A stretch of DNA of 64,000 nt, from contig NZ_CANMSJ010000003.1 in assembly GCF_947500605.1 (NCBI RefSeq), positions 124,001 to 188,000 on the forward strand, in the 5' to 3' direction. Within the stretch, counting starts at the first letter, position 1. Every line of letters begins with the position of its first letter. Under the pieces are notes generated by a model. It was not told the origin of the DNA. It ran no database searches and saw only the letters and a list, made by a program, of their open reading frames with translations. The translations under genes and the position numbers were made by a program. Below are positions 9,401 to 16,157 of the stretch, one piece after another. The DNA is from an uncultured Lacinutrix sp. GTDB taxonomy: Bacteria > Bacteroidota > Bacteroidia > Flavobacteriales > Flavobacteriaceae.

Positions 9401-9966
9401 CAAGGATCTATTTTTTTCTTGTAAGCATTAGTGCTTGCTTTGCTAGTTAAATACTCGGCTTCGTCTAAGTCCTCAAGGCTAATAATAGGTTTATTTTTCT
9501 TTTTCCCTGCTTGATAAATAAACATATCGAGGTAGGTTTCTTCTTCAAAATTATCTGAACGCGAACTTTTTCTATACAAATAACCGTTCAACATACGGTT
9601 GTCTTGTCGTATGGCACTTCTAATTAATAATTCGTTTGGATGTTTCAAGCTAAATTTTGAGGAGTAAAATCCACTTCTATAATTGCCGCTTGAATTTTGA
9701 GGAGATAAAATTGCATTTTCATAACTATGGTTTAACCATGTAGAAGGATCACTTTCAAGTGCAATAGCTTCACTTTTAGAAAGTGCATCAAAAAATACGT
9801 CGTCTAATCTAAAAGCTACTTTTTTACTAACGTGCATGGTACCATAGATGTAAGACGATTTTTGTAAGCCATTACCAGAAATCTCCCAGAGTAAACTTTG
9901 TTCTTGCTGTTGAGAAAAACCTAAAAAACAAAAAAAAGTAGCATATATAATAAGGCACTTGTGCAT
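6490..9966 (-). CDS. large secreted TraB/GumN-domain protein with long C-terminal extension
   Basis: The 1158-residue protein starts with a signal peptide (MHKCLIIYATFFCFLGFSQQ). Residues 25-285 match the TraB/GumN family: LLWEISGNGL, GTMHVS at 42-47, the conserved glutamate in EAIALES, and FAGVGAAHLPGDRGML near 245. TraB/GumN belongs to the TIKI/EreA/ChaN-type superfamily of putative metal-dependent hydrolases. About 870 residues then follow, rich in beta strands at first and in alpha-helical repeat-like segments later (EKIKTNLINELIELED and following), which I do not recognise. It is probably periplasmic or surface-associated. It sits between the hem-linked AraC gene and hemH, convergent with the former, with no visible terminator in the 69-nt gap. 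Substrate unknown. Confidence 0.8.
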   Translation of the reverse strand: MHKCLIIYATFFCFLGFSQQQEQSLLWEISGNGLQKSSYIYGTMHVSKKVAFRLDDVFFDALSKSEAIALESDPSTWLNHSYENAILSPQNSSGNYRSGFYSSKFSLKHPNELLIRSAIRQDNRMLNGYLYRKSSRSDNFEEETYLDMFIYQAGKKKNKPIISLEDLDEAEYLTSKASTNAYKKKIDPWLTEIYEKESPHLLQESTYRERNLALLDSIGEASNTPYFRENMLYIRNDNMVKVLDSVMQKQSVFAGVGAAHLPGDRGMLKTLRDKGYTVKALLSEQTQNGQTKKQSIENFIAPPVLKETATADGFLTMKSFSDLKEYFYNGQKFSISPDMTNGAFLTVSRFNLFDYLPNEEEITLDRFENFLFEDIPGDIISKEKIITPFPGLSVLNKTKKGDYQKYHIYKTPLELVVIKFGGPKNYVLDYEKEIFNSIHFKTPSRTIETFKSPFGKYQVLLPEFNTQDNLKNAGNKIIQANIGDDYYFLKESVNQDTYYIEEDEFEAKYITKSFFKDLKIEDSIFGKFNNGTYKSYEAVAKFDSVSNRKIYLKTIVKDGSYYLLGYSGFEKDKASAYFNSFKFNKTKYDGFETKIDTSLHFSVVTNTKPVIISYNRNNRQKTKDYEAITKQTNYYSKANEQISVIRTKFHDFQMYTNIDSLWKELDDSRLPKYKGDDIKVFKINNKKKTSKDNTYTYSYTLTDSLSAKAIRVKHIVKKGVLFTIKSLNDSINEPSPFIKNFYKTFKPIDTIMGETVFKDKTQRFFEALKKDDSIVMNTYNLLKFNKSHTNTIMDLIENFEFPKNKENIKTNLINELIELEDNKVIPFLKNLYVDSYSNPRIQTTILKALLNKKDKKSHQDVLALMQKDLPLEQYDVQSLFYTYKDSLELKKDLFPELLEYTNIQEYKEPIYNLLARLKDSSIIKPKDYKKYKKAIINDGKIEIKRGLSKNSGYHSRNSSLYSYVKLIFPFRKESIAESFFEKLIDSENAEALTTYYALLEKEKESIPEKLKNKTLDDYKNQALLVNKLYALNLKKPYLAEKVTQLKYAKSYLFSTENIEIGIDSISFLAEKTFKTDDGKKGVVYFFKLDTKNEYGDSKKLYYAAFLNHEKQKELVTNVYFQSGYSGKYMEENEKEDQVIEEIIDLVKYKTRKRISGRL

Positions 9967-10117
9967 AGACGAGAATAAAATGAACTATAAATATATTTAT
10001 TTAACTTAAACTATATGTAAAATATAGAATTTTAACGTGTTTATAACATAAGCAGTTTTTTAATATTTCGTTTAGTATCTTATAGTATTGTATTTTTGTA
10101 AAAAAAGAAAAAGCAGA

Positions 10118-10138
10118 TTCCCGTCTTCGCGGAAATAA
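10118..10138. repeat. half copy of REP-like palindrome
   Basis: GATTCCCGTCTTCGCGGAAAT just upstream of hemH is an imperfect short palindrome (TTCCCG...CGCGGAA). It resembles one arm of the larger inverted repeat at 57329-57408. Only one arm is present here, and it falls in the 5' leader of hemH. Confidence 0.5.
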
Positions 10139-10149
10139 AAAAAGAAAGA

Positions 10150-11178
10150 ATGAAAGGAGCATTACTTGTAAATTTAGGGTCACCAGAAAGCCCAGAGCCT
10201 AAAGATGTAAAAAAGTATTTAGGAGAATTTTTAATGGATGAGCGTGTAATAGATGTTCCTCTTTGGGCAAGAACTTTGCTTGTAAAAGGAATTATTTTAA
10301 ACACACGACCAAAAGCATCTGCCGCAGCTTATAAAAAAATATGGTGGGAAGATGGTTCTCCTTTAATTGTATTGTCCGAGCAATTACAAGAAAAAGTGCA
10401 AGAACAGGTCGATTTTCCTGTAGCTTTAGCAATGCGTTATGGTAGTATGACCATTAAAAAGGGACTACAAGAATTAGTAGATAAAGGTTGCGACGAGGTA
10501 TTTTTAATACCGTTATATCCGCAATTTGCTATGGCAACAACAGAGACTATTTTAGTTCTAGCCGAAGAAATAAGACAGGAATTTTTTCCAAATTTAAAAA
10601 TAGACTCACTTCCTGCTTTTTATAACAATCCAGAATATATTACTGTTTTGGCTAATAGTATAAAAGACGACTTAAAAGGTAAAGAATACGAACACTTATT
10701 ATTTTCATATCATGGTGTTCCAGAGCGCCACATTCGTAAAAGCGATATTACAAAATCGCATTGTAAAATAGATGGTAGTTGTTGTGAAACAGCAAGTAAA
10801 GCGCACGAGTTTTGTTACCGTCACCAATGTAAAGAAGTAACACGTTTGGTTGGTGAGTATTTAAAACTAGAACCCGATACGTATTCTACATCGTTTCAAT
10901 CGCGTTTAGGTTTCGATCCATGGTTACAACCTTATACAGATAGAACTATCGAGCGTTTAGGTAAAAAAGGAATAAAAACTATGGCAATAGCAACTCCTGC
11001 TTTTGTTAGTGATTGTTTAGAGACCTTAGAAGAAATAGCAATGGAAGGCGAAGAGATTTTTCACGAAATGGGTGGAAAAGAATTTTCAACAATCCCTTGT
11101 TTAAACACCAATAAAGACTGGGTATCATTATTAGCAAAATGGATTAACGAATGGTCTAAAAAGCCAATCGAAGCTTAA
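10150..11178 (+). CDS. hemH: ferrochelatase HemH
   Basis: Ferrochelatase inserts Fe2+ into protoporphyrin IX. The 342-residue length is typical. It has GALLVNLGSPESP at the start, the catalytic histidine H188 in FSYHGVPERH, TYSTSFQSRLGFDPWLQPY, and the C-terminal CLETLEEIA glutamates. A cysteine-rich insertion (C205, C211, C212, C222, C227; KSHCKIDGSCCE...FCYRHQC) follows the catalytic histidine. Internal cysteine clusters of this kind bind [2Fe-2S] in some bacterial ferrochelatases, so a cluster is possible here. hemJ follows after 2 nt, forming a terminal-pathway pair. Confidence 0.97.
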   Translation: MKGALLVNLGSPESPEPKDVKKYLGEFLMDERVIDVPLWARTLLVKGIILNTRPKASAAAYKKIWWEDGSPLIVLSEQLQEKVQEQVDFPVALAMRYGSMTIKKGLQELVDKGCDEVFLIPLYPQFAMATTETILVLAEEIRQEFFPNLKIDSLPAFYNNPEYITVLANSIKDDLKGKEYEHLLFSYHGVPERHIRKSDITKSHCKIDGSCCETASKAHEFCYRHQCKEVTRLVGEYLKLEPDTYSTSFQSRLGFDPWLQPYTDRTIERLGKKGIKTMAIATPAFVSDCLETLEEIAMEGEEIFHEMGGKEFSTIPCLNTNKDWVSLLAKWINEWSKKPIEA

Positions 11179-11180
11179 TT

Positions 11181-11729
11181 ATGGAGTACTATAATTATAT
11201 AAAAGCATTGCATCTTATTTTTGTAATCACTTGGTTTGCTGGTTTGTTTTATATTCCAAGGCTATTTGTTTACCAAATTGAAGCATCCCATAAACCATCT
11301 CCGGATAAAGAAATTTTAGGAGAGCAATTAAAGTTAATGGCGAAACGATTGTGGACAATAATTACCTGGCCTTCTGGAATTTTAGCTGTGTTTTTTGGTT
11401 TGACTTTATTCTATTTAAACCCATACCTTATTCAAAACGATTGGATGCAAGTAAAACTAGGTTTCGTTGTTTTACTTATTGCTTATCATTTGCAAACTCA
11501 TGTGTATTTTAAGCAATTACAAAACGATATTGTAAAAAAGAGTTCTAGTTTTATGCGATTATGGAACGAAGGCGCTACTTTTATCTTATTTGCGGTTATC
11601 TTTTTAGTATTATTAAAGAGTGCCTTTAATTGGATTTTTGGTGTCATAGGTATTTTTGTTTTAGCACTACTTTTAATGTTAGGTTTTAAACTGTACAAGA
11701 ATATTCGAAAGAATAATCCAAGAGCATAA
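11181..11729 (+). CDS. hemJ: HemJ-type protoporphyrinogen IX oxidase (CopD-family membrane protein)
   Basis: A 182-residue protein with four or more transmembrane segments. The N-terminal HLIFVITWFAGLFYIPRLFV (H11) is the hallmark of HemJ, and K92 in QVKLGFVVLLIAYHL corresponds to the second conserved polar residue. HemJ oxidises protoporphyrinogen IX to protoporphyrin IX in the inner membrane, the step just before ferrochelatase. Databases often label this family CopD because of distant similarity, but the motif and the 2-nt spacing from hemH favour HemJ. A structured repeat begins 7 nt after its stop. Confidence 0.9.
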   Translation: MEYYNYIKALHLIFVITWFAGLFYIPRLFVYQIEASHKPSPDKEILGEQLKLMAKRLWTIITWPSGILAVFFGLTLFYLNPYLIQNDWMQVKLGFVVLLIAYHLQTHVYFKQLQNDIVKKSSSFMRLWNEGATFILFAVIFLVLLKSAFNWIFGVIGIFVLALLLMLGFKLYKNIRKNNPRA

Positions 11730-11735
11730 TTTTTT

Positions 11736-11821
11736 GGGCGTTACCTAAAGGTCGTGCGCTCCACTATATCTTTTTTGGCATAAGCGCTCACAAAAAAGGA
11801 TGCCGTTGCGATCACTAACGC
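11736..11821. repeat. GGGCGTTACC element, copy A
   Basis: This 86-nt intergenic element starts GGGCGTTACCTAAAGGTCG and ends GATCACTAACGC. GCGTTA and TAACGC at the ends are complementary, and CTTTTTTG and CAAAAAAG pair in the centre around the loop GCATAAGCGCTCA. It shares the blocks GGGCGTTACCTAAAGGTC, TATATCTTTTTT, AAAAAAGGATGCC and TAACGC with the copy at 46783-46870, and most of them with the copy at 19141-19245. It begins 7 nt after the hemJ stop. Function unknown. Confidence 0.85.
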
Positions 11822-11950
11822 TAAATAATGGTTCGATTATTGTTATCTTTATTGTAAGAAAAAAAATAGACTAAAACGAGCACGTAAAAGTTAATCTTCT
11901 AAAGAAATTGACTAATAGCATGCGACAGATAAAAGTAATAGAAAAAACGC

Positions 11951-13399
11951 ATGAAACTAAAAAAACTGTCTTTACGTACCAGGATATTTATAGCCATGAT
12001 TTTGTTAGTCGTGCTATCTTCAGTATTAATTGCAGCAGTTGCCATATATCAATACAACGAAGAAACTCAAGATTACCACAAACAACGTTTAGATAGAAAA
12101 GAAACAGCAATAATAAGAAGCTTAGATTTTGTTATCCGTGAAACCTCATTTCCGGTCACTACAGAAAATGTTCCTCTTATTTTTAAAATGAAAATTTATG
12201 AAGTTGCAGAGGTTCACAATATTCAAATAAACTTATACGACTTGGAAGGTTCGTTGTTAATTTCATCTAAATCGGGATTGCAACCATCAACCGAAAAATG
12301 CTTAGAACCTAAAGTTTTAAACACACTTTCTAATACTGCCGAACACCGTTATGAAGATAGGCGAGAGGAAGGTACAGAAACTTTTAGGTCTTCTTATCGT
12401 TTTATTACAGATTCAAAATACAAAGATTTAGCAATTATTAATTTACCTTATCTAGAAAACGATGATTTTCTTGCTAAAGAATTAAATGAATTTTTAGAAC
12501 GTTTATCATATACTTCTTTAGTTGTCTTGTTAATGGCAGTTGCGTTGGCTTTTTTCTTATCGCGCTACATTACAAAACCAATTAAAGCCATTAGTGAGAA
12601 AATGAACGCGACGCGTTTGGAAAAACGTAACGAAAAAATTAACATTCAAGATACAAGTGAGGAAATTTCAACGCTTGTAGATTCTTACAATAGAATGATT
12701 GATGAGCTTGAAGAAAGTGCAGTGCAACTAGCTACAAGTGAGCGAGAACAGGCTTGGAGAGAAATGGCAAAACAGGTTGCTCATGAAATAAAAAATCCAT
12801 TAACTCCAATGCGATTAACGGTGCAAAGTTTTCAGAGAAAGTTTGATCCTCAGGACGAGAATATTCACCAGAAACTAGATGAATACTCTAAAACCTTAAT
12901 ACAACAAATAGACACTATGAGTTCTATTGCAGGAGCTTTTTCAAATTTTGCAAAAATGCCAGCACAAAAAACGGAAACGCTTAATGTTGTTGAGGTTGTA
13001 GATTTAACTCTCGATATTTTTAATGAGAATTACATCACTTTTCAATCGGATAGAAAAGAAATTATAGCAAGTTTCGATAGAACACAGCTTATTCGAGTGG
13101 TTACCAACTTAATAAAAAATGGAATTCAAGCCATTCCAGAAGGACGATTACCACAGATTATTGTTAATGTAATTGAAGAAAATGAAGGTGTAAAAATTAC
13201 GGTTTCAGATAATGGAATTGGTATTTCCGAAGAAAATAAAGTTAAAATTTTCGAGCCTAAATTTACTACAAAATCAAGCGGAATGGGATTAGGTCTTGCG
13301 ATGGTTAGAAATATTGTGGAAACTTATCGTGGAACTATTACCTTTGTATCTAAGAAAGATGAAGGGACAACTTTTACTGTTGCCTTCCCAAAAAAATAA
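11951..13399 (+). CDS. membrane sensor histidine kinase (HAMP-HisKA-HATPase, NtrY-like)
   Basis: The 482-residue protein has a first transmembrane segment at about 13-35, a periplasmic sensor region to about 180, and a second membrane span near 183-205. A HAMP linker (SRYITKPIKAISEKMN) follows, then the phosphoacceptor box AHEIKNPLTPMRLTVQSF and an ATPase domain with NLIKNGIQAI, DNGIGIS and MGLGLAMVRNIVE. No response-regulator gene is adjacent, so it is an orphan kinase in this window. I chose the start at 11951; the ORF at 11908 is another frame. The signal sensed cannot be inferred. A crotonase gene follows 45 nt downstream. Confidence 0.93.
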   Translation: MKLKKLSLRTRIFIAMILLVVLSSVLIAAVAIYQYNEETQDYHKQRLDRKETAIIRSLDFVIRETSFPVTTENVPLIFKMKIYEVAEVHNIQINLYDLEGSLLISSKSGLQPSTEKCLEPKVLNTLSNTAEHRYEDRREEGTETFRSSYRFITDSKYKDLAIINLPYLENDDFLAKELNEFLERLSYTSLVVLLMAVALAFFLSRYITKPIKAISEKMNATRLEKRNEKINIQDTSEEISTLVDSYNRMIDELEESAVQLATSEREQAWREMAKQVAHEIKNPLTPMRLTVQSFQRKFDPQDENIHQKLDEYSKTLIQQIDTMSSIAGAFSNFAKMPAQKTETLNVVEVVDLTLDIFNENYITFQSDRKEIIASFDRTQLIRVVTNLIKNGIQAIPEGRLPQIIVNVIEENEGVKITVSDNGIGISEENKVKIFEPKFTTKSSGMGLGLAMVRNIVETYRGTITFVSKKDEGTTFTVAFPKK

Positions 13400-13444
13400 A
13401 TAACAAAACGTCTACTAACAAAGAGGTTATAAATATACTTTTCA

Positions 13445-14227
13445 ATGCAATACGAAAACATACTATCAGAAAATGAAAATGGAATTACAACCATTACGGT
13501 AAACAGACCTTCAAAATTAAATGCATTAAACAAAGCGACCATAGGAGAGCTTCATGAGGCTTTTAAAGCAGCAAATAATGACGAAGCAATAAAAGTAATA
13601 ATCATTACAGGAAGTGGTGAAAAAGCTTTTGTTGCAGGTGCAGATATTAGTGAATTTGCAAACTTTAGCGTAGAAAATGGAGGGAAATTAGCAGCTAAAG
13701 GTCAGGAGTTGTTATTCGATTTTGTTGAGAATTTAAGTACACCGGTAATTGCGGCCGTAAATGGTTTTGCTCTTGGTGGTGGATTAGAATTGGCTATGGC
13801 AGCACACTTTAGGTTGGCGAGCGATAATGCAAAAATGGGATTGCCAGAAGTTTCTTTAGGTGTAATACCTGGTTATGGAGGTACGCAACGTTTACCGCAA
13901 TTAGTTGGTAAAGGTCGTGCTATGGAAATGGTAATGACTGCTGGGATGATAGATGCTAATACAGCAAAAGATTACGGTTTAGTAAACCATGTAGTAACAC
14001 AGGAAGAATTAATGCCTTTAGCATTAAAAATAGCGAGCAAAATTATGCGTAACTCTTCTGTTGCAATAAGCAAAGCAATTAATGCTGTGAATGCTAATTT
14101 TAAAGATGGTGTTAACGGTTTTGAAACTGAAATAGAGGAATTTGGAAATTGCTTTGGTACCGAAGATTTTAAAGAGGGAACAACTGCCTTTTTAGAAAAA
14201 CGTAAAGCAGATTTCCCAGGAAAATAA
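13445..14227 (+). CDS. enoyl-CoA hydratase/isomerase (crotonase family)
   Basis: A 260-residue crotonase-fold protein. The oxyanion-hole segments AFVAGADISEF and NGFALGGGLELAMA, and the two glutamates expected for hydratase activity (E115 in GGLELA and E135 in GLPEVSLG), are present. It therefore probably hydrates trans-2-enoyl-CoA, as in fatty-acid or butanoyl-CoA metabolism. The gene is not in an obvious beta-oxidation operon. A strong bidirectional terminator follows. Confidence 0.93.
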   Translation: MQYENILSENENGITTITVNRPSKLNALNKATIGELHEAFKAANNDEAIKVIIITGSGEKAFVAGADISEFANFSVENGGKLAAKGQELLFDFVENLSTPVIAAVNGFALGGGLELAMAAHFRLASDNAKMGLPEVSLGVIPGYGGTQRLPQLVGKGRAMEMVMTAGMIDANTAKDYGLVNHVVTQEELMPLALKIASKIMRNSSVAISKAINAVNANFKDGVNGFETEIEEFGNCFGTEDFKEGTTAFLEKRKADFPGK

Positions 14228-14263
14228 GATTGGGAGATGTTATTTTGCTAAATAGTAAACAAT

Positions 14264-14291
14264 AAAAAAGGAGCCATTTGGCTCCTTTTTT
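14264..14291. terminator. bidirectional rho-independent terminator
   Basis: AAAAAAGGAGCC, loop ATTT, GGCTCCTTTTTT forms a perfect 12-bp stem with A and T tracts on both sides. It lies between the convergent crotonase gene and the secreted-protein gene at 14313. Confidence 0.93.
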
Positions 14292-14312
14292 ATTGTTTGA
14301 TTTTCTTTTTTA

Positions 14313-14909
14313 TTAAAGACTAGAGTAACTTGTAAATGTTCTGTCGTTTACAGTGATTTCAATTTTATAATCCCCGGTTCTATCTTTTAATAAAGTGTAT
14401 TTCTTAGCGATAATACTAGAATCATTTATAGTTTCAGAATATATTTTCTCGTAAGAGTCATGTTCTGTACCGTAATAAATGTTTATTGAGTAGGTAGATT
14501 TTGTAGGGTTGTAAGTGTTAACTGCTATCATTTGATCTTCAGTTTTTACTCTTGGCTTATAAATAACCATTAAGCTTTCCTTATCAAATGTTACTGTTTT
14601 AGAATCTACTGTAAAAGGATAAACTCTAATGTCAGATTTTTTATCTAATTCAAATATGTAACTACCATTAGGTAATGTTGTAAGGTCAAAAGACTTATTG
14701 TATTTCCCATTTTCTAAAATAGCTTCTCTGTAAAGAATAATGCCATAAGCATCTTTTACAAGTAGCATGTCTCCTTGGCTTACATTCTCTAAAACTAAAG
14801 TAGTTTTTCCGTCTTCTTCATTATATAATGAAGTTAATTCTGCTGCGTTACTGATTAGTGTAGCAAATACCATTGCTAATACTAAAGTGTTTTTCATTAA
14901 TGTTTTCAT
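14313..14909 (-). CDS. small secreted beta-rich protein, function unknown
   Basis: A 198-residue protein with a signal peptide (KNTLVLAMVFATLISNAAE). The mature part is beta-rich; YNKSFDLTTLPNGSYIFELD resembles the C-terminal beta-sandwich repeats common in secreted Bacteroidota proteins (DUF3244-like or T9SS-domain-like). It does not end with a clear T9SS sorting signal. A TACCTTTG -7-like box lies 30 nt upstream of the start. Its upstream region is shared with an AraC-type regulator and contains repeated palindromic sites, so the two are probably functionally linked. I do not recognise a specific function. Confidence 0.7.
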   Translation of the reverse strand: MKTLMKNTLVLAMVFATLISNAAELTSLYNEEDGKTTLVLENVSQGDMLLVKDAYGIILYREAILENGKYNKSFDLTTLPNGSYIFELDKKSDIRVYPFTVDSKTVTFDKESLMVIYKPRVKTEDQMIAVNTYNPTKSTYSINIYYGTEHDSYEKIYSETINDSSIIAKKYTLLKDRTGDYKIEITVNDRTFTSYSSL

Positions 14910-14938
14910 AATCTTATTTTTTTAAGTGATTATGTGGA

Positions 14939-14972
14939 CAAAGGTACAGGCAAAGAGTAGTTCTAAAAACAA
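14939..14972 (-). promoter_or_regulatory. putative promoter of the secreted-protein gene
   Basis: On the minus strand TACCTTTG (14946-14939) matches TAnnTTTG, with TTG at 14972-14970 as a possible -33 element (23-nt spacer, slightly long). It lies about 30 nt from the start codon at 14909. Confidence 0.4.
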
Positions 14973-14990
14973 GTGATTTGGCTACTATGT

Positions 14991-15065
14991 ATGCTAAATT
15001 AACCTCGATGTTATTTACGAAAACGATATATGTTAATTTAGCATATATTAATGCTAAATTAGCAT
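14991..15065. promoter_or_regulatory. three copies of a palindromic ATGCTAAATTA site
   Basis: ATGCTAAATTAAC (14991-15003), its inverted copy GTTAATTTAGCAT (15032-15044) and the palindrome ATGCTAAATTAGCAT (15051-15065) lie in the 205-nt gap between the secreted-protein gene and the AraC gene. The first two are perfect 13-bp inverted copies. The third overlaps where the -33 element of the AraC promoter would be, since a TAATTTTG box is at 15088-15095. These are candidate operator sites for the adjacent regulator. Confidence 0.6.
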
Positions 15066-15114
15066 AGGTGGAGAACACTTTATTTTGTAATTTTGTTTAA
15101 AGCTTTTACTTATT

Positions 15115-15984
15115 TTGAATACTAAACCTACATTTAAAAAAATCACCCCAAATTTTGGTAGTTCTATTACAACTATTGAGAAAACTAAAAAGCGTAAACG
15201 TAGCGAAGCGTTTTGGCATTTTCATCCAGAAATTGAAATGGTGTATGTTAATAAAGGAAAAGGTAGAAGACATATTGGTAACCATTTATCTTACTTTAAT
15301 AATAGTCAGTTAATCTTAATTGGATCTAACTTGCCGCATAACGGCTTTACAGATCGTTTAACATCTAAAGGTAAAGAGACAATGGTACAGTTTCATCCAG
15401 ACTTTTTAGGAGAAACTTTAAAAACTCTTCCAGAGTTAAAAAACATATTTCAATTACTAGAACGTGCTAAAAAAGGTATTCTATTTAAACCTGAGATTAA
15501 AAAAATTGTTGGACCTAAAATTGAGAAGTTAACAAAATACACTGGTATTAAAAGAATAACAAAGCTTCTTGAAATATTAGAGCTATTAGCATTAACAGAC
15601 GATTATGTGGTGTTAAATGAAAATGGATATGTATTTGAAACACAGCCACAGGATAGTGATAAAATAGATAAAATTTTTAAATACGTTAGTAAAAACTATC
15701 AAAACCACATTACTTTAGATGAAATAGCAAACTATGTAAGCATGACAGTTCCTGCCTTTTGTCGTTACTTTAAAAAAGTAACAGGAAAAACATTTACACA
15801 GTTTGTAAACGAATTTAGAGTGTTTCATGCTACCAAACTATTAACAGAAAGCCAAAGTAGTATTACAGATATTTGTTTTGAGTGTGGTTTTAATAACTTT
15901 TCACACTTTAACAAAGTGTTTAGTGAAGTAATAGGTAAAAGTGCTTCTAAGTATAGAGGAGAGCTAAAAGCAATGGTGCAGTAA
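15115..15984 (+). CDS. AraC family transcriptional regulator with cupin sensor domain
   Basis: The 289-residue protein has an N-terminal cupin-like domain (EAFWHFHPEIEMVYVNKGKG, with conserved HFHPE, and LIGSNLPHNGF). A C-terminal AraC helix-turn-helix pair (ITLDEIANYVSMTVPAFCRYF; ITDICFECGFNNFSHFNKVF) follows. Cupin-AraC proteins typically bind sugars or metabolites. The start is TTG; the next in-frame ATG (15238) would remove part of the cupin core, so TTG is preferred. Three palindromic ATGCTAAATTA sites sit just upstream, suggesting autoregulation and control of the divergent secreted protein. A 56-residue gene follows 2 nt downstream. Confidence 0.9.
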   Translation: MNTKPTFKKITPNFGSSITTIEKTKKRKRSEAFWHFHPEIEMVYVNKGKGRRHIGNHLSYFNNSQLILIGSNLPHNGFTDRLTSKGKETMVQFHPDFLGETLKTLPELKNIFQLLERAKKGILFKPEIKKIVGPKIEKLTKYTGIKRITKLLEILELLALTDDYVVLNENGYVFETQPQDSDKIDKIFKYVSKNYQNHITLDEIANYVSMTVPAFCRYFKKVTGKTFTQFVNEFRVFHATKLLTESQSSITDICFECGFNNFSHFNKVFSEVIGKSASKYRGELKAMVQ

Positions 15985-15986
15985 TT

Positions 15987-16157
15987 ATGGATAAAATTGA
16001 ATCAGCATTACAGTATTATAATCAAAAAAGTAAGGAAATAATTGATGCTGTTAATTCTAATTCAAATTTAACAGCAGATCAAATTATTGAATACGGAGAA
16101 GAAATCGCAATTTTAGAATATAAAATTACAGCTTTAGAAGTCGCTAAAGAAAGTTAA
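15987..16157 (+). CDS. small conserved-looking helical protein, 56 aa
   Basis: This short frame is missing from the ORF track. It starts ATG 2 nt after the AraC stop and ends TAA at 16155-16157, directly abutting the stop of the convergent HD-domain gene. The product (MDKIESALQYYNQK...KITALEVAKES) is acidic and predicted almost entirely alpha-helical. The tight coupling to the regulator gene argues that it is real. I recognise no function; an accessory protein of the regulator is possible but speculative. Confidence 0.7.
   Translation: MDKIESALQYYNQKSKEIIDAVNSNSNLTADQIIEYGEEIAILEYKITALEVAKES

Noticed and set aside
10001-10304. Minus-strand ORFs of 60 and 74 residues around the hemH start
   Set aside because: They overlap each other, the hemH leader and hemH itself, and are made of repeat and A-rich sequence.
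11181-11729. Copper resistance protein CopD
   Set aside because: The HLIFVITWFAGLFYIPRLFV motif and the coupling to hemH fit HemJ better.
11908-12096. 62-residue ORF at the start of the histidine kinase gene
   Set aside because: Overlaps the kinase in another frame; the kinase start at 11951 gives a normal signal and membrane segment.
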